Positions 16,242 through 24,098 of a stretch of DNA of 64,000 bases are shown here, in pieces (the stretch's first letter is position 1; every line of letters starts with the position of its first letter). The stretch comes from Cardiobacterium sp. Marseille-Q4385. Its GTDB lineage: Bacteria; Pseudomonadota; Gammaproteobacteria; Cardiobacteriales; Cardiobacteriaceae. The notes beneath the pieces are model-generated. The model ran no database searches. It was not told where the DNA came from and saw only the letters and a program-made list of their open reading frames with translations. The DNA is taken from the NCBI RefSeq assembly GCF_916618745.1, contig NZ_OU745373.1, positions 1,433,501 to 1,497,500 of the forward strand, in the 5' to 3' direction. Made by a program: the position numbers and the translations under genes.

Positions 16242-17567
16242 TCAGAAATAACGCAGCCACAGGTAAATGTGCGACAGCAGGATGGTGAACAGCATCAGCG
16301 GGAAGGCGTATTTGGCGAACTGCACCATGCCGATGGGCTGTTTGGCGCGCTCGGCAAAGGCGGCGACGGTGAGGTTGGCACTCGCGCCGATGAGGGTGCC
16401 GTTGCCGCCGAGGCAGGCACCCAAGGCCAGCGCCCACCACACTGGTTCGAAGGTGAGCGGATCAATGCCGGCCCCCGCCGATTGCAGGAGCGGGATCATG
16501 GTGGCGACGAAGGGGATATTGTCCAGCACGGAGGAAAGGATGGCCGAGACCCACAGCACCGCATAGGCCATTTTCGGCACGTCGCCGTTGGTGGCGGCGA
16601 TGAGTTTGTGCCCGAGCACGTCAAGCAGGCCGCTCTGTTCGACGGCGCCGACGATAATGAACAGCCCCATGAAGAAGAAGATGGTGATCCACTCCACTTC
16701 GGCAAAGGCGTGATGGACGTTTTCCGTTTGCTTTTCCGCCGGTTGCTTGCCGTAAGCGAGCAGCATCAGGAGGGCGGCACCGGAAAGCGCCACCGTGCCG
16801 GGCTCGACGCCGAGCGGATGGCCGACGAAGAAACCGAGGAGGACGAGGGAGAAGACGCCGATGCATTTTTTCAGCAGTCGCGGGTTGGTAATCGCCTCTT
16901 TTTCATTGAAACGCATGATGGCGGCGCGGGCGCGCAAGGTGGTTTTCAGGTTGCGGCGGTGCACCAGCCACAGCATGGCGGCGACGGTCAGCATGATGAT
17001 GAGGGCGATCGGCGTCATGTGGTAGATAAATTCACCGAAGCTGAGATCGTTTTTCGAGCCGATGATGATGTTCGGCGGATCGCCGATGAGGGTTGCCGTG
17101 CCACCAATATTGGAAGCGAGGATGGTGGCAAAGAGGTAGGGGAAGGCACGGACTTTGAGTTGCTCGGTGATGAGCAGCGTTACCGGCGTGATGAGCAACA
17201 CCGTTGTCACATTATCCAGCAGGGCAGAAAAGAGCGAGGTGATGCCGGCGAGCATCAGCATGATGCCGACCGGGTCGGCGCGCACCCATTTTGCCGAGCG
17301 GATGGCGACGTACTGGAACACGCCGGTTTTCGCGGTGATATTGACCAGCATCATCATGCCGGTGAGCAGCCACAGCGTGTTGAAATCGACCTTTTCCAGC
17401 GCCTGGTGCTGGTTAAGCAGACCGCAGTAAATCATCAGCATCGCACCAAGCAGCGCTGTGACCGCGCGGTTGAGCTTCTCCATGATGAGGATGATATAGA
17501 CGATGACCAGAATGATGCCCGACAACCACATCGGATCGAGGCCAAAAATTGCATGAGATCCCTGCAT
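16242..17567 (-). CDS. NhaD/ArsB-family ion transporter
   Basis: A 441-residue membrane protein of the ion transporter superfamily with about 11-12 helices. The sequences LLDNVTTVLLITPVTLL and VLDNIPFVATMIPLL are the two inverted-repeat hairpin motifs, and GGTATLIGDPPN and GGNGTLIGASAN are their partners. This pattern fits NhaD sodium/proton antiporters and P-protein-like permeases; an arsenite role is less likely without ars genes. It lies 8 bases after the CBS-domain gene, probably its regulator or partner. Confidence 0.82.
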   Translation of the reverse strand: MQGSHAIFGLDPMWLSGIILVIVYIILIMEKLNRAVTALLGAMLMIYCGLLNQHQALEKVDFNTLWLLTGMMMLVNITAKTGVFQYVAIRSAKWVRADPVGIMLMLAGITSLFSALLDNVTTVLLITPVTLLITEQLKVRAFPYLFATILASNIGGTATLIGDPPNIIIGSKNDLSFGEFIYHMTPIALIIMLTVAAMLWLVHRRNLKTTLRARAAIMRFNEKEAITNPRLLKKCIGVFSLVLLGFFVGHPLGVEPGTVALSGAALLMLLAYGKQPAEKQTENVHHAFAEVEWITIFFFMGLFIIVGAVEQSGLLDVLGHKLIAATNGDVPKMAYAVLWVSAILSSVLDNIPFVATMIPLLQSAGAGIDPLTFEPVWWALALGACLGGNGTLIGASANLTVAAFAERAKQPIGMVQFAKYAFPLMLFTILLSHIYLWLRYF

Positions 17568-17575
17568 GATGCCCC

Positions 17576-18055
17576 CTATGCGGCCCTGATGATGCTATCC
17601 AGAATGCTGCTGATGCTGACCAGGCCGAGATAGTAGCGGCTGTTCTTGGCCAGCACCACGCCGTGACTGCGGTGGCTGCGATAGAGCAGGTACAGCGCCT
17701 CCATCAGGCTGGTGTCGGGGGTGCACAGCGGCACTTCGCCGCGCATCAGGTAATCGGTAATCGGATCTTCATAATGTTCGCGCAGGCGCTGGCGCAGTTC
17801 GCTGGGCGTGGTCTTCATGAAATTCAGCTCCGGCGGATTCATCTCGCGGCCGAGATTGGCGGTGAGACTGCGTGGCAGCAGCAGTTCCACTAGCGACCTG
17901 CTATTGAAAATGCCGATAAACTCGCCGGCATCGTCCACCACCGGGAAAAAGCGCTCATTACGGTGATGGATGGCGGCAAACGCGCCAGAAATAGTCATTG
18001 CGGGATGCAGTGTCGGGCGGTTTGGCACGATGACATCGCGACAGGTGTAGTTCAT
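17576..18055 (-). CDS. CBS-domain protein
   Basis: A 159-residue soluble protein with a paired CBS module. The first CBS is about residues 9-62 (RFFPVVDDAGEFIGIF) and the second about 95-155 (SHGVVLAKNSRYYLGLVSI). CBS pairs bind adenosyl ligands and gate enzymes or transporters. The start at 18055 has AAGGAGG directly upstream. Its coupling to the NhaD-like gene 8 bases downstream suggests a regulatory role for that transporter, which is inference. Confidence 0.82.
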   Translation of the reverse strand: MNYTCRDVIVPNRPTLHPAMTISGAFAAIHHRNERFFPVVDDAGEFIGIFNSRSLVELLLPRSLTANLGREMNPPELNFMKTTPSELRQRLREHYEDPITDYLMRGEVPLCTPDTSLMEALYLLYRSHRSHGVVLAKNSRYYLGLVSISSILDSIIRAA

Positions 18056-18396
18056 AAGAGCCTCCTTGAAGTGGAAAGGATGATAATTGTAACGTGAAAA
18101 CCACATTAAACCCCGCCCTTCCACAAAAATAATACCGCTTGGCCATACCCGCCGCCGCAGGCGTTCACAGTGGCGTCAATACCCGCCTTACAGCATTCAG
18201 GCGACAGGAAGCAAAAAGCCCGTCTGGCGACGGGCTTTGGGGCAACTTCCGTGCAGCGGGAACGTTCCCGCCGGGCGGATGTATGGCATGGGGCTGGTAC
18301 CGGTAGGGGAATGGTAAAAACGAGTGCGGCCATAAAGCGGCCAAGCGGGATGAAAAGCAGGTTTGCGCCAAGCGAGGTAAACGCTGGCTTTTTATT

Positions 18397-18500
18397 CCCC
18401 CCTTCCGGCCTGCGGCCACCTTCCCGGGTACCCATGAAAAAAATGCGAGCATTTTTTTCATGGGAGCCCCGTCCCCCGCCAGCGGGGGAAGGGATTTTTT
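18397..18500 (+). repeat. repeat B copy, interrupted by a hairpin
   Basis: CCCCTTCCGGCC-TGC-GGCCACCTTCC begins the element and GCGGGGGAAGGGATTTTT ends it. Compared with the copy at 18622 the middle is split by the ACCCATG hairpin at 18431-18464. Confidence 0.6.
18431..18464. repeat. 16-bp perfect inverted repeat
   Basis: CCCATGAAAAAAATGC, two bases, then its exact complement. A sister structure of the same design lies at 28090-28120. Confidence 0.75.
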
Positions 18501-18621
18501 TGTGCGGAATGCGGAATTGGGCAGCCCCAAGCGGTGCAAATACTGGGTTCGCCACCAAGCGGGATAGATATTGGGTTTACGGAAAGCCGCCAAGCGGAGC
18601 GGATGCTGGGTTTTTTATGCA

Positions 18622-18672
18622 CCCTTCCGGCCTTCGGCCACCTTCCCCCGCAAGCGGGGGAAGGGATTTTTT
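18622..18672 (+). repeat. repeat B copy, full length
   Basis: CCCTTCCGGCC-TTC-GGCCACC then CCTTCCCCCGC-AA-GCGGGGGAAGG and ATTTTTT. Two hairpins plus a T-run give it the look of a terminator for + strand transcripts. Confidence 0.65.
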
Positions 18673-18809
18673 GTGTGGGATGTGGAATTGGATGGCGCGT
18701 CAAGCGATAAATGCTGACCTCGCGCCAAGCGGGATAAACACTGGAGCCGTCGTCAAGCGGCGTAAATGCTGGGTTTGTGGCAGCCGCCAAGCGGGATGGT
18801 CCTGAATGT

Positions 18810-21617
18810 TTACAACGCTGCGACTTTTTCCCGCTGTGCACGCAGGGCAGCGACGGTTTCTTCGTCGCTGGCGAGTTGGGCGCGGGTCTGTTCGACCAGG
18901 GCAGCGGGGGCGCTGGCGGTGAAGCGTTCGTTGGCCAGCTGTCCACTGAGGCGGGCGATGTTTTGTTCGCGTTTCGTGATTTCTTTGTCGAGGCGGGCGA
19001 GTTCGGCGGTTTTGTCGATGAGGCCGGCGAGCGGGATCATGTTTTTCGCGCTGCCGACCATGAAGGCGGCGGCTTCGGGTTCGGCTTCGCCGTCAGCGAG
19101 GACGCGGACGCTGTCGAGGCGGCCCAGCGCGAGCAGGCTGCGTTCTTGAGCGGCAAGGTAGCCTCTGGCGTTGTCGTCCAGCCCGCTGATGATGAGCGGC
19201 AGCGGTTTGCCGGGGGCGATGTTCATGTCGGCGCGGATTTTGCGCACGCCGAGCAAGGTTTCTTGCAGCCAGGCGATTTCGGCATCGGCTTGCGGGTCTT
19301 CGCCGTTGCTTGCCGTCGGGTAGGCTTGGGTCATGAGGGTGTCGCCCGTTGTACCGAGTAGCGGCGCGGTTTGTTGCCAGATTTCTTCGCTGATGTAGGG
19401 CATGAGCGGGTGGATAAGGCGCAGCGCTTGTTCGAGGACGTCGAGCAGGGTGTGGCGGGTGCGCGCTTTTTCGGCGTCATCGTCGTTGTGTTTGCCGAGG
19501 ACGGGTTTGACGAGTTCGAGGTACCAGTCGCAGTACTGGTTCCAGATGAAGTCGTACAGGGCTTGCGCGGCGAAGTCGAAGCGGTAGGTGTCAAACGCCT
19601 CGCGCACGCTGCGGATGGTGCGGTCGAGTGCGCCGTATATCCAGCGGTCGGCAGCGTTTTTTTCTTTGACGGGGGCAGCGGTGATGGTTTGGCCTGCGGT
19701 CTGCATTTGCACGAAGCGGGCAGCATTCCACAGTTTGTTGCAGAAGTTGCGGTAGCCTTCGACGCGTTTGGTGTCGAAGACGATGTCGCGGCCCATGGTC
19801 GCTTGCGCGGCGAAGGTGAAACGCAGGGCATCGGTGCCGTAAGCGGCGATGCCGTCCGGGTATTCTTTGCGGGTTTGCGCGGCGATTCTTTCGGCTTTTT
19901 GCGGCTGCATCATGCCGCTGGTGCGTTTTGCGACCAAGGCTTCGCCGTCAATGCCGTCGATGATGTCGAGCGGGTCGAGGACGTTGCCTTTGGATTTGGA
20001 CATTTTTTGTCCTTCGCTGTCGCGCACGAGGCCGTGGATGTATACCTCGCGGAAGGGGACTTCGCCGTTCATGCAGTACATGCCCATAAGCACCATGCGC
20101 GCCACCCAGAAGAAGATGATGTCGAAGCCGGTGACGAGGACGTTGCCGGGGTAGTAGGTTTTGAGGTCGGCGGTGTCGTCCGGCCAGCCCTGGGTGGCAA
20201 ACGGCCACAGCGCGGAGGAGAACCAGGTGTCGAGCACGTCTTCGTCCTGCGTCAGCGGGTGTTCGGCGGCGAGGTGGTATTTTTCGCGCACGGCGGCTTC
20301 GTTTTCGGCGACGTACACGTTGCCGTCGGCGTCATACCAGGCGGGGATGCGGTGCCCCCACCAGAGTTGGCGCGAGATGCACCAGTCTTGCAGGTTTTCC
20401 ATCCAGTTGTAGTAGGTGTTTTTCCAGTTGTCTGGCACGAATTTGATGCGGCCATCGCGCACGGCGTCGAGCGCGGGCTGGGTGAGTTTGGCCATGCCTT
20501 TGTCGCTGGACAGGTCCACGAACCATTGGTCAGTGAGGTAGGGCTCGATGACGACGCCGCTACGGTCGCCGTAGGGGCGTTTCAGGATGTGCGGCTCGGT
20601 TTTTTCGAGGTATCCCGCCGCTTCGAGGTCGGCGGTGAATTGTTTGCGCGCGGCGAAGCGTTCCATGCCGCGATAGGCGGGCGGCACGTCGTCATTCAGG
20701 TGCGCGTCGGGGGTGAGGATGTTGATGAGTGGCAGGTTGTGGCGTTGACCGACGGCGTAGTCGTTGAAGTCGTGCGCGGGAGTAATTTTCAGGCAGCCGG
20801 TGCCGAATTCGCGGTCCACGTAGTCATCGGCAATGACGGGGATTTCCCGGCCGGTGAGCGGTACGCTGACTTTTTTGCCGATGTAGGCGCGGTAGCGTTC
20901 GTCTTCGGGATGCACGGCGAGGGCCACATCGGCAAAGATGGTTTCCGGGCGGGTGGTGGCGATGTGCATGTACTGCCCGTCCAGCCCCTGTCCGGCGACG
21001 AAGGGATAACGGACGTGGTACATGTGGCCGTTTTCTTCGCGGTTTTCGACTTCGAGGTCGGAGATGGCAGTCTTCAGCACCGGATCCCAGTTGACGAGGC
21101 GCTTACCGCGATAGATAAGACCGTCGTCGTAGAGTTTGACGAAGAGGGTGCGCACGGCGCGCGAGAGGGCGTCATCCATGGTGAAGCGCTCGCGCGTCCA
21201 GTCAAGCGAGGCGCCCAGGCGGCGGAGTTGCCGCATGATTTGCCCGCCGGATTCAGCTTTCCATTCCCACACTTTGGCGGTGAAGGCTTCGCGGCCGAGG
21301 TCGTGCCGCGTTTTGCCCTGCGCGTTCAGTTGGCGCTCGACGACCATCTGCGTGGCGATGCCGGCATGGTCGCTGCCCGGCTGCCACAGGGTGTTGTCGC
21401 CCAACATGCGGTGGTAGCGGATGAGCGCGTCCATGATGGTGTCCTGGAAGGCGTGGCCCATGTGCAGGGTGCCGGTGACGTTCGGCGGCGGAATCATGAT
21501 GGCGTAGGGCTTGCCGCTGCCGCTGGGGGCGAAGTGGTTGCCCTTTTCCCAGCGGTCGTACCATTTGTTTTCGATGTCGGCGGGTTGGTAGCGGGTGGCC
21601 ATGCCGTCTGTGTTCAT
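18810..21617 (-). CDS. valS: valyl-tRNA synthetase
   Basis: Class I aminoacyl-tRNA synthetase that charges tRNA-Val and edits threonine. It has 935 residues from ATG 21617, chosen because GAGGT lies just upstream; MATRYQ at 21602 is an alternative. The long frame back to 21920 runs into fluC and is not the start. Signatures are PPNVTGTLHMGHAF (HIGH) and QKMSKSKGN (KMSKS). The C-terminal 70 residues form the tRNA-binding coiled coil (LDKEITKREQN). Length agrees with E. coli ValS (951). Confidence 0.96.
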   Translation of the reverse strand: MNTDGMATRYQPADIENKWYDRWEKGNHFAPSGSGKPYAIMIPPPNVTGTLHMGHAFQDTIMDALIRYHRMLGDNTLWQPGSDHAGIATQMVVERQLNAQGKTRHDLGREAFTAKVWEWKAESGGQIMRQLRRLGASLDWTRERFTMDDALSRAVRTLFVKLYDDGLIYRGKRLVNWDPVLKTAISDLEVENREENGHMYHVRYPFVAGQGLDGQYMHIATTRPETIFADVALAVHPEDERYRAYIGKKVSVPLTGREIPVIADDYVDREFGTGCLKITPAHDFNDYAVGQRHNLPLINILTPDAHLNDDVPPAYRGMERFAARKQFTADLEAAGYLEKTEPHILKRPYGDRSGVVIEPYLTDQWFVDLSSDKGMAKLTQPALDAVRDGRIKFVPDNWKNTYYNWMENLQDWCISRQLWWGHRIPAWYDADGNVYVAENEAAVREKYHLAAEHPLTQDEDVLDTWFSSALWPFATQGWPDDTADLKTYYPGNVLVTGFDIIFFWVARMVLMGMYCMNGEVPFREVYIHGLVRDSEGQKMSKSKGNVLDPLDIIDGIDGEALVAKRTSGMMQPQKAERIAAQTRKEYPDGIAAYGTDALRFTFAAQATMGRDIVFDTKRVEGYRNFCNKLWNAARFVQMQTAGQTITAAPVKEKNAADRWIYGALDRTIRSVREAFDTYRFDFAAQALYDFIWNQYCDWYLELVKPVLGKHNDDDAEKARTRHTLLDVLEQALRLIHPLMPYISEEIWQQTAPLLGTTGDTLMTQAYPTASNGEDPQADAEIAWLQETLLGVRKIRADMNIAPGKPLPLIISGLDDNARGYLAAQERSLLALGRLDSVRVLADGEAEPEAAAFMVGSAKNMIPLAGLIDKTAELARLDKEITKREQNIARLSGQLANERFTASAPAALVEQTRAQLASDEETVAALRAQREKVAAL

Positions 21618-21682
21618 GATTACCTCGGTTTCATTAAGAAAAGCGCGGATTTTAGCATGGGGCGGGATGCGCCCGGCGGGGC

Positions 21683-21710
21683 CCCCGCGCAACCGCAAGG
21701 TTGCGTGGGG
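21683..21710. repeat. intercistronic hairpin between fluC and valS
   Basis: CCCCGCGCAACC-GCAA-GGTTGCGTGGGG forms a stable stem-loop of about 12 bp with one G-T pair. No T-run follows on the minus strand, so it may stabilise or separate transcripts rather than end them. Confidence 0.5.
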
Positions 21711-21723
21711 TACGTTAGCGGGG

Positions 21724-22080
21724 CTAGCGTGCCAGCGCCATGCCACCAAGGACGGCGACGATACCGCCGACAAGGCTGAGGATGAGATAGAGCGTGGGGA
21801 TGAGGTAATGTCCGTCCTGCCAACGCTGCACGATGTCGAGCGAGAAGGTGGAAAAGGTGGTGAAGCCGCCGCAGAAGCCGGTGATGCAAAGGGCGCGCAG
21901 GACGGCGTTGTCGCGGGCAAGTGTTTGCGCGAGATAGCCGATGAGGAGGCAGCCGATGAGATTCGCCAGCAGCGTACCGAGCGGGAAGGTGCGGGCGGGC
22001 AGGGTGACGCCGAGCAGGTAACGCGCCACGCTGCCCAGTCCGCCGCCGAGGAAGATAAGGATGAAGTGTTGCAAGGTCAT
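21724..22080 (-). CDS. crcB: fluoride ion channel FluC (CrcB)
   Basis: A dual-topology inner-membrane fluoride exporter, 118 residues and four helices. Family marks are GGGLGSVARYLLG, GTLLANLIGCLLIG and GFCGGFTTFSTFS, which contains the Phe-box and Na-site region. Its ATG overlaps the ogt stop by 4 bases. No fluoride riboswitch is expected here because the gene is internal to the unit. Confidence 0.92.
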   Translation of the reverse strand: MTLQHFILIFLGGGLGSVARYLLGVTLPARTFPLGTLLANLIGCLLIGYLAQTLARDNAVLRALCITGFCGGFTTFSTFSLDIVQRWQDGHYLIPTLYLILSLVGGIVAVLGGMALAR

Positions 22081-22613
22081 AGAGGTAGGGGTTGGGTGGA
22101 GTGCTTGTCTTCGCCGCGTTCGTGGGCGAGTAGCCAGGCTTTGCGATGGATGCCGCCGCCGTAGCCGGTCAGTGCACCGTCTTTGCCGATGACGCGGTGG
22201 CAGGGGATGAGGATAGCGATGGCATTGGCACCGTTGGCAGCGGCGACGGCACGCACGGCGGCAGGATGGCCGATGGTAGCCGCTAACGCCTGATAGTGCG
22301 TGGTTGCACCGTAGGGGATGGCGCGCAGTGCCGCCCAGACGCGTTGCCGGAAGTCGCTGCCAACAGGGTGCAGGGCGATGGTGAAATCGCGCCGTGTACC
22401 GGCGAAGTATTCGCCGAGTTCGGCGGCGGTCTGGCGGGTGTGTTCGTTCTCGCCGAGGGTAATCGGGCAGCCGAAGTGGCGTTCAAGCTGGCGGCTTTCG
22501 CGTACGATGCGCTGCGTGCCGGCAAATTCAAGCAGACAGACACCGCGCGCACTGGCGCAGACGTAGAGCTCGCCGAGGGGGCTCACGATGCGTTGGCTGA
22601 TGAGGGTGTTCAT
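22077..22613 (-). CDS. ogt: methylated-DNA--protein-cysteine S-methyltransferase
   Basis: Suicide repair enzyme that removes alkyl groups from O6-alkylguanine. It has 178 residues. The acceptor cysteine lies in IPCHRVIG, preceded by the helix-turn-helix DNA-binding part (GATTHYQALAATIGHPAAVRAVA). No Ada-type N-terminal zinc domain is present, so Ogt fits better than Ada. The end overlaps crcB. Confidence 0.92.
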   Translation of the reverse strand: MNTLISQRIVSPLGELYVCASARGVCLLEFAGTQRIVRESRQLERHFGCPITLGENEHTRQTAAELGEYFAGTRRDFTIALHPVGSDFRQRVWAALRAIPYGATTHYQALAATIGHPAAVRAVAAANGANAIAILIPCHRVIGKDGALTGYGGGIHRKAWLLAHERGEDKHSTQPLPL

Positions 22614-22699
22614 GCGGGATAGCGTACCCGAAAAGCGCGGGACAACGGCGGTGAATCGCTGTGTGATTTATCCCGTTGAAAATGCAGGGTTAGATGGCG

Positions 22700-22718
22700 T
22701 TAGACAAATTTTGTCTAA
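22700..22718. promoter_or_regulatory. 19-bp perfect palindrome, likely operator
   Basis: TTAGACAAATTTTGTCTAA is a perfect 9-1-9 inverted repeat just upstream of a TATAAT box. A further half-site TGTCTAAA lies at 22731-22738 and a weaker TTAGAT at 22690-22695. The set covers the -35 area, as expected for repression. Confidence 0.6.
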
Positions 22719-22742
22719 TTCGTCAAAACCTGTCTAAAACCG

Positions 22743-22748
22743 TATAAT
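22743..22748 (+). promoter_or_regulatory. -10 element of the ATPase gene
   Basis: A perfect TATAAT, 25 bases before the ATG at 22774. No consensus -35 is present; the palindrome occupies that region. Confidence 0.6.
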
Positions 22749-22773
22749 CCCGCGCAATCATCGGAGAACCGCC

Positions 22774-23844
22774 ATGCATGACCCGCTTTACTATTCCCGC
22801 CGCCCCTATGCCGATGCCTTGCTGACGATGCTGGCCGAAGGTGTGGTCAGCGCCTTTACCCTGTTCGCCCCGCGCCGCATGGGCAAGACACAGTTTTTGC
22901 TGAACGACATCCAGCCTGCCGCCGAAGCGCGCGATTTTGCCGTCTTCTATTTCAGTTTCATGGATAGCGACGCGCAGACGGAAAACCGCTTCCGTCTTGC
23001 GCTGCTGGATTTTGCCAGCCAACTCGGTATCGGCGGCAAACTGAAAGCGTGGCTGGCGGGGATTGAGCAGGTTTCTGCTTTTGGCGCCAGCCTTAGCCGC
23101 AAAAAAGCACCCGCTCCGGCGAGTATCAGCGAAGTCATCGAGGCGTTGGCCCAGGGTGGCAAACGGATACTACTGCTTCTTGACGAAGTGCAGGAGCTGG
23201 CCCGCCTCGGCGACACGGGCGGCCTCATCCGTTCGCTGCGCACCGGGCTGGACGTGCACCGGGCGCAGGTCAAAGTCATCTTTACCGGCTCCAGCATGAA
23301 TGGCCTGCGGCAAATGTTCAGCGATTACAAGGCGCCGTTTTTCCAGTTTGCGCACGCGATGGCATTCCCGCGTTTGGAACAGGAATTTACCGATTTCCTC
23401 GCCGACATTTATCAGGCGCGCACCGCCAATACACTGGATAAACAGGCGCTGTATCAATGGCTTGTCCGCTTCGAACACATCCCGCTGCACCTGCGCACCA
23501 TCATTCAGAACATGATTATTGACCCCAACCTGCCGCTGGACGTAGCCGCCGCCGCGCAGCAGCAATACCTGCACGACAGCGCCGATTACGCCGCCGTCTG
23601 GCGGGAACTGAAAGCGCTGGATAGCCTGCTGCTGCAAGCGCTGGCGCAAGAGAAGCAGACCGTGTACGCCCAGGACACAAGACAATGGCTGGCGGCGCAA
23701 ATGGGGGTGGATGATGTCAGCGTGCCGCAGGTACAGGCCGCACTGCGCCGCCTGACGCGTGCGGATTTCATCACCAAAAACAGCGAGGGGCAGTGGGCGG
23801 TGAACCATCCCGATATGTTGGGCTGGATCCGCGAGCAGCTGTGA
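22774..23844 (+). CDS. orphan P-loop ATPase with C-terminal winged helix
   Basis: A 356-residue protein that resembles prokaryotic ATPases of the AAA/STAND type (ATPase_2 or AAA_16 style). Walker A is APRRMGKTQ (about residues 32-40), and Walker B with sensor-like acid is RILLLLDEVQEL (about 130-141). An arginine-rich helix with FTGSSMNGLRQMF follows. The last 80 residues look like a winged helix (VQAALRRLTRADFITKN). The N-terminus DPLYYSRRPYADAL is typical of such ATPases. Function is unknown. It stands alone behind a palindromic operator, and GGAGAACCGCC precedes the ATG. Confidence 0.7.
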   Translation: MHDPLYYSRRPYADALLTMLAEGVVSAFTLFAPRRMGKTQFLLNDIQPAAEARDFAVFYFSFMDSDAQTENRFRLALLDFASQLGIGGKLKAWLAGIEQVSAFGASLSRKKAPAPASISEVIEALAQGGKRILLLLDEVQELARLGDTGGLIRSLRTGLDVHRAQVKVIFTGSSMNGLRQMFSDYKAPFFQFAHAMAFPRLEQEFTDFLADIYQARTANTLDKQALYQWLVRFEHIPLHLRTIIQNMIIDPNLPLDVAAAAQQQYLHDSADYAAVWRELKALDSLLLQALAQEKQTVYAQDTRQWLAAQMGVDDVSVPQVQAALRRLTRADFITKNSEGQWAVNHPDMLGWIREQL

Positions 23845-23976
23845 TGCCGATGCCGGGAAATGAAACGCTCCTCGCAGGCGGGTTTCTGTCCGCTATTAGC
23901 ATTGCTGCGGTGGAGTCAAGCCGCCTCACGGCAGAGGATTTTGGATTTTGGCGTGCGAGTTTTCAGGTTGGGTACA

Positions 23977-24078
23977 CGCCAAGCGGGATAAATGCCGGGG
24001 TTTCGTCGCTGCGCGCCCCACCCCAAACCCCTCACCCACGAGGTGAGGGCTTTTCCCGTCAAGCGAGGTAAAACGGGG
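23977..24078. repeat. two repeat A copies around a hairpin
   Basis: CGCCAAGCGGGATAAATGCC at 23977 and TCAAGCGAGGTAAAACGGGG at 24059 flank the terminator-like stem at 24029-24049. The 254-base gap between the ATPase gene and hrpA otherwise shows no gene. Confidence 0.6.
24029..24054 (+). terminator. terminator after the ATPase gene
   Basis: CCCTCACC-CACGA-GGTGAGGG followed by CTTTT. Confidence 0.7.
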
Positions 24079-24098
24079 GGCGGGGTTGCTGGGTAGCG

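Larger units (their letters stand above)
18342..18805. repeat. array of repeat A copies (core GCCAAGCGGG)
   Basis: At least nine degenerate copies of a 20-25-base element lie in direct orientation, with the CAAGC core at 18342, 18369, 18528, 18556, 18591, 18701, 18726, 18754 and 18788. The best copies read CCAAGCGGGATAAACACTGG. Spacing is irregular (25-35 bases inside clusters), and the copies differ from each other, so it is not a CRISPR. Repeat B and a long hairpin are interleaved. The open frames across it (for example 18170-18805) are translated repeats. Confidence 0.75.

Noticed and set aside
16269..17633. 454-codon frame opposite the NhaD-like gene
   Set aside because: Highly charged translation typical of antisense to membrane proteins.
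18342..18805. CRISPR-like spacing of repeats
   Set aside because: Repeat units are degenerate, spacers irregular (25-35, then over 100), no cas genes, and single copies are scattered elsewhere.
18170..18805. Hypothetical ORFs across the repeat array on both strands
   Set aside because: They translate repeats A and B (recurrent PSGxNxGF phrases), lack ribosome sites and have no independent support.
19371..21779. 802-codon frame opposite valS
   Set aside because: Shadow of valS; Val/Gly/His/Asp-rich with no family motif.
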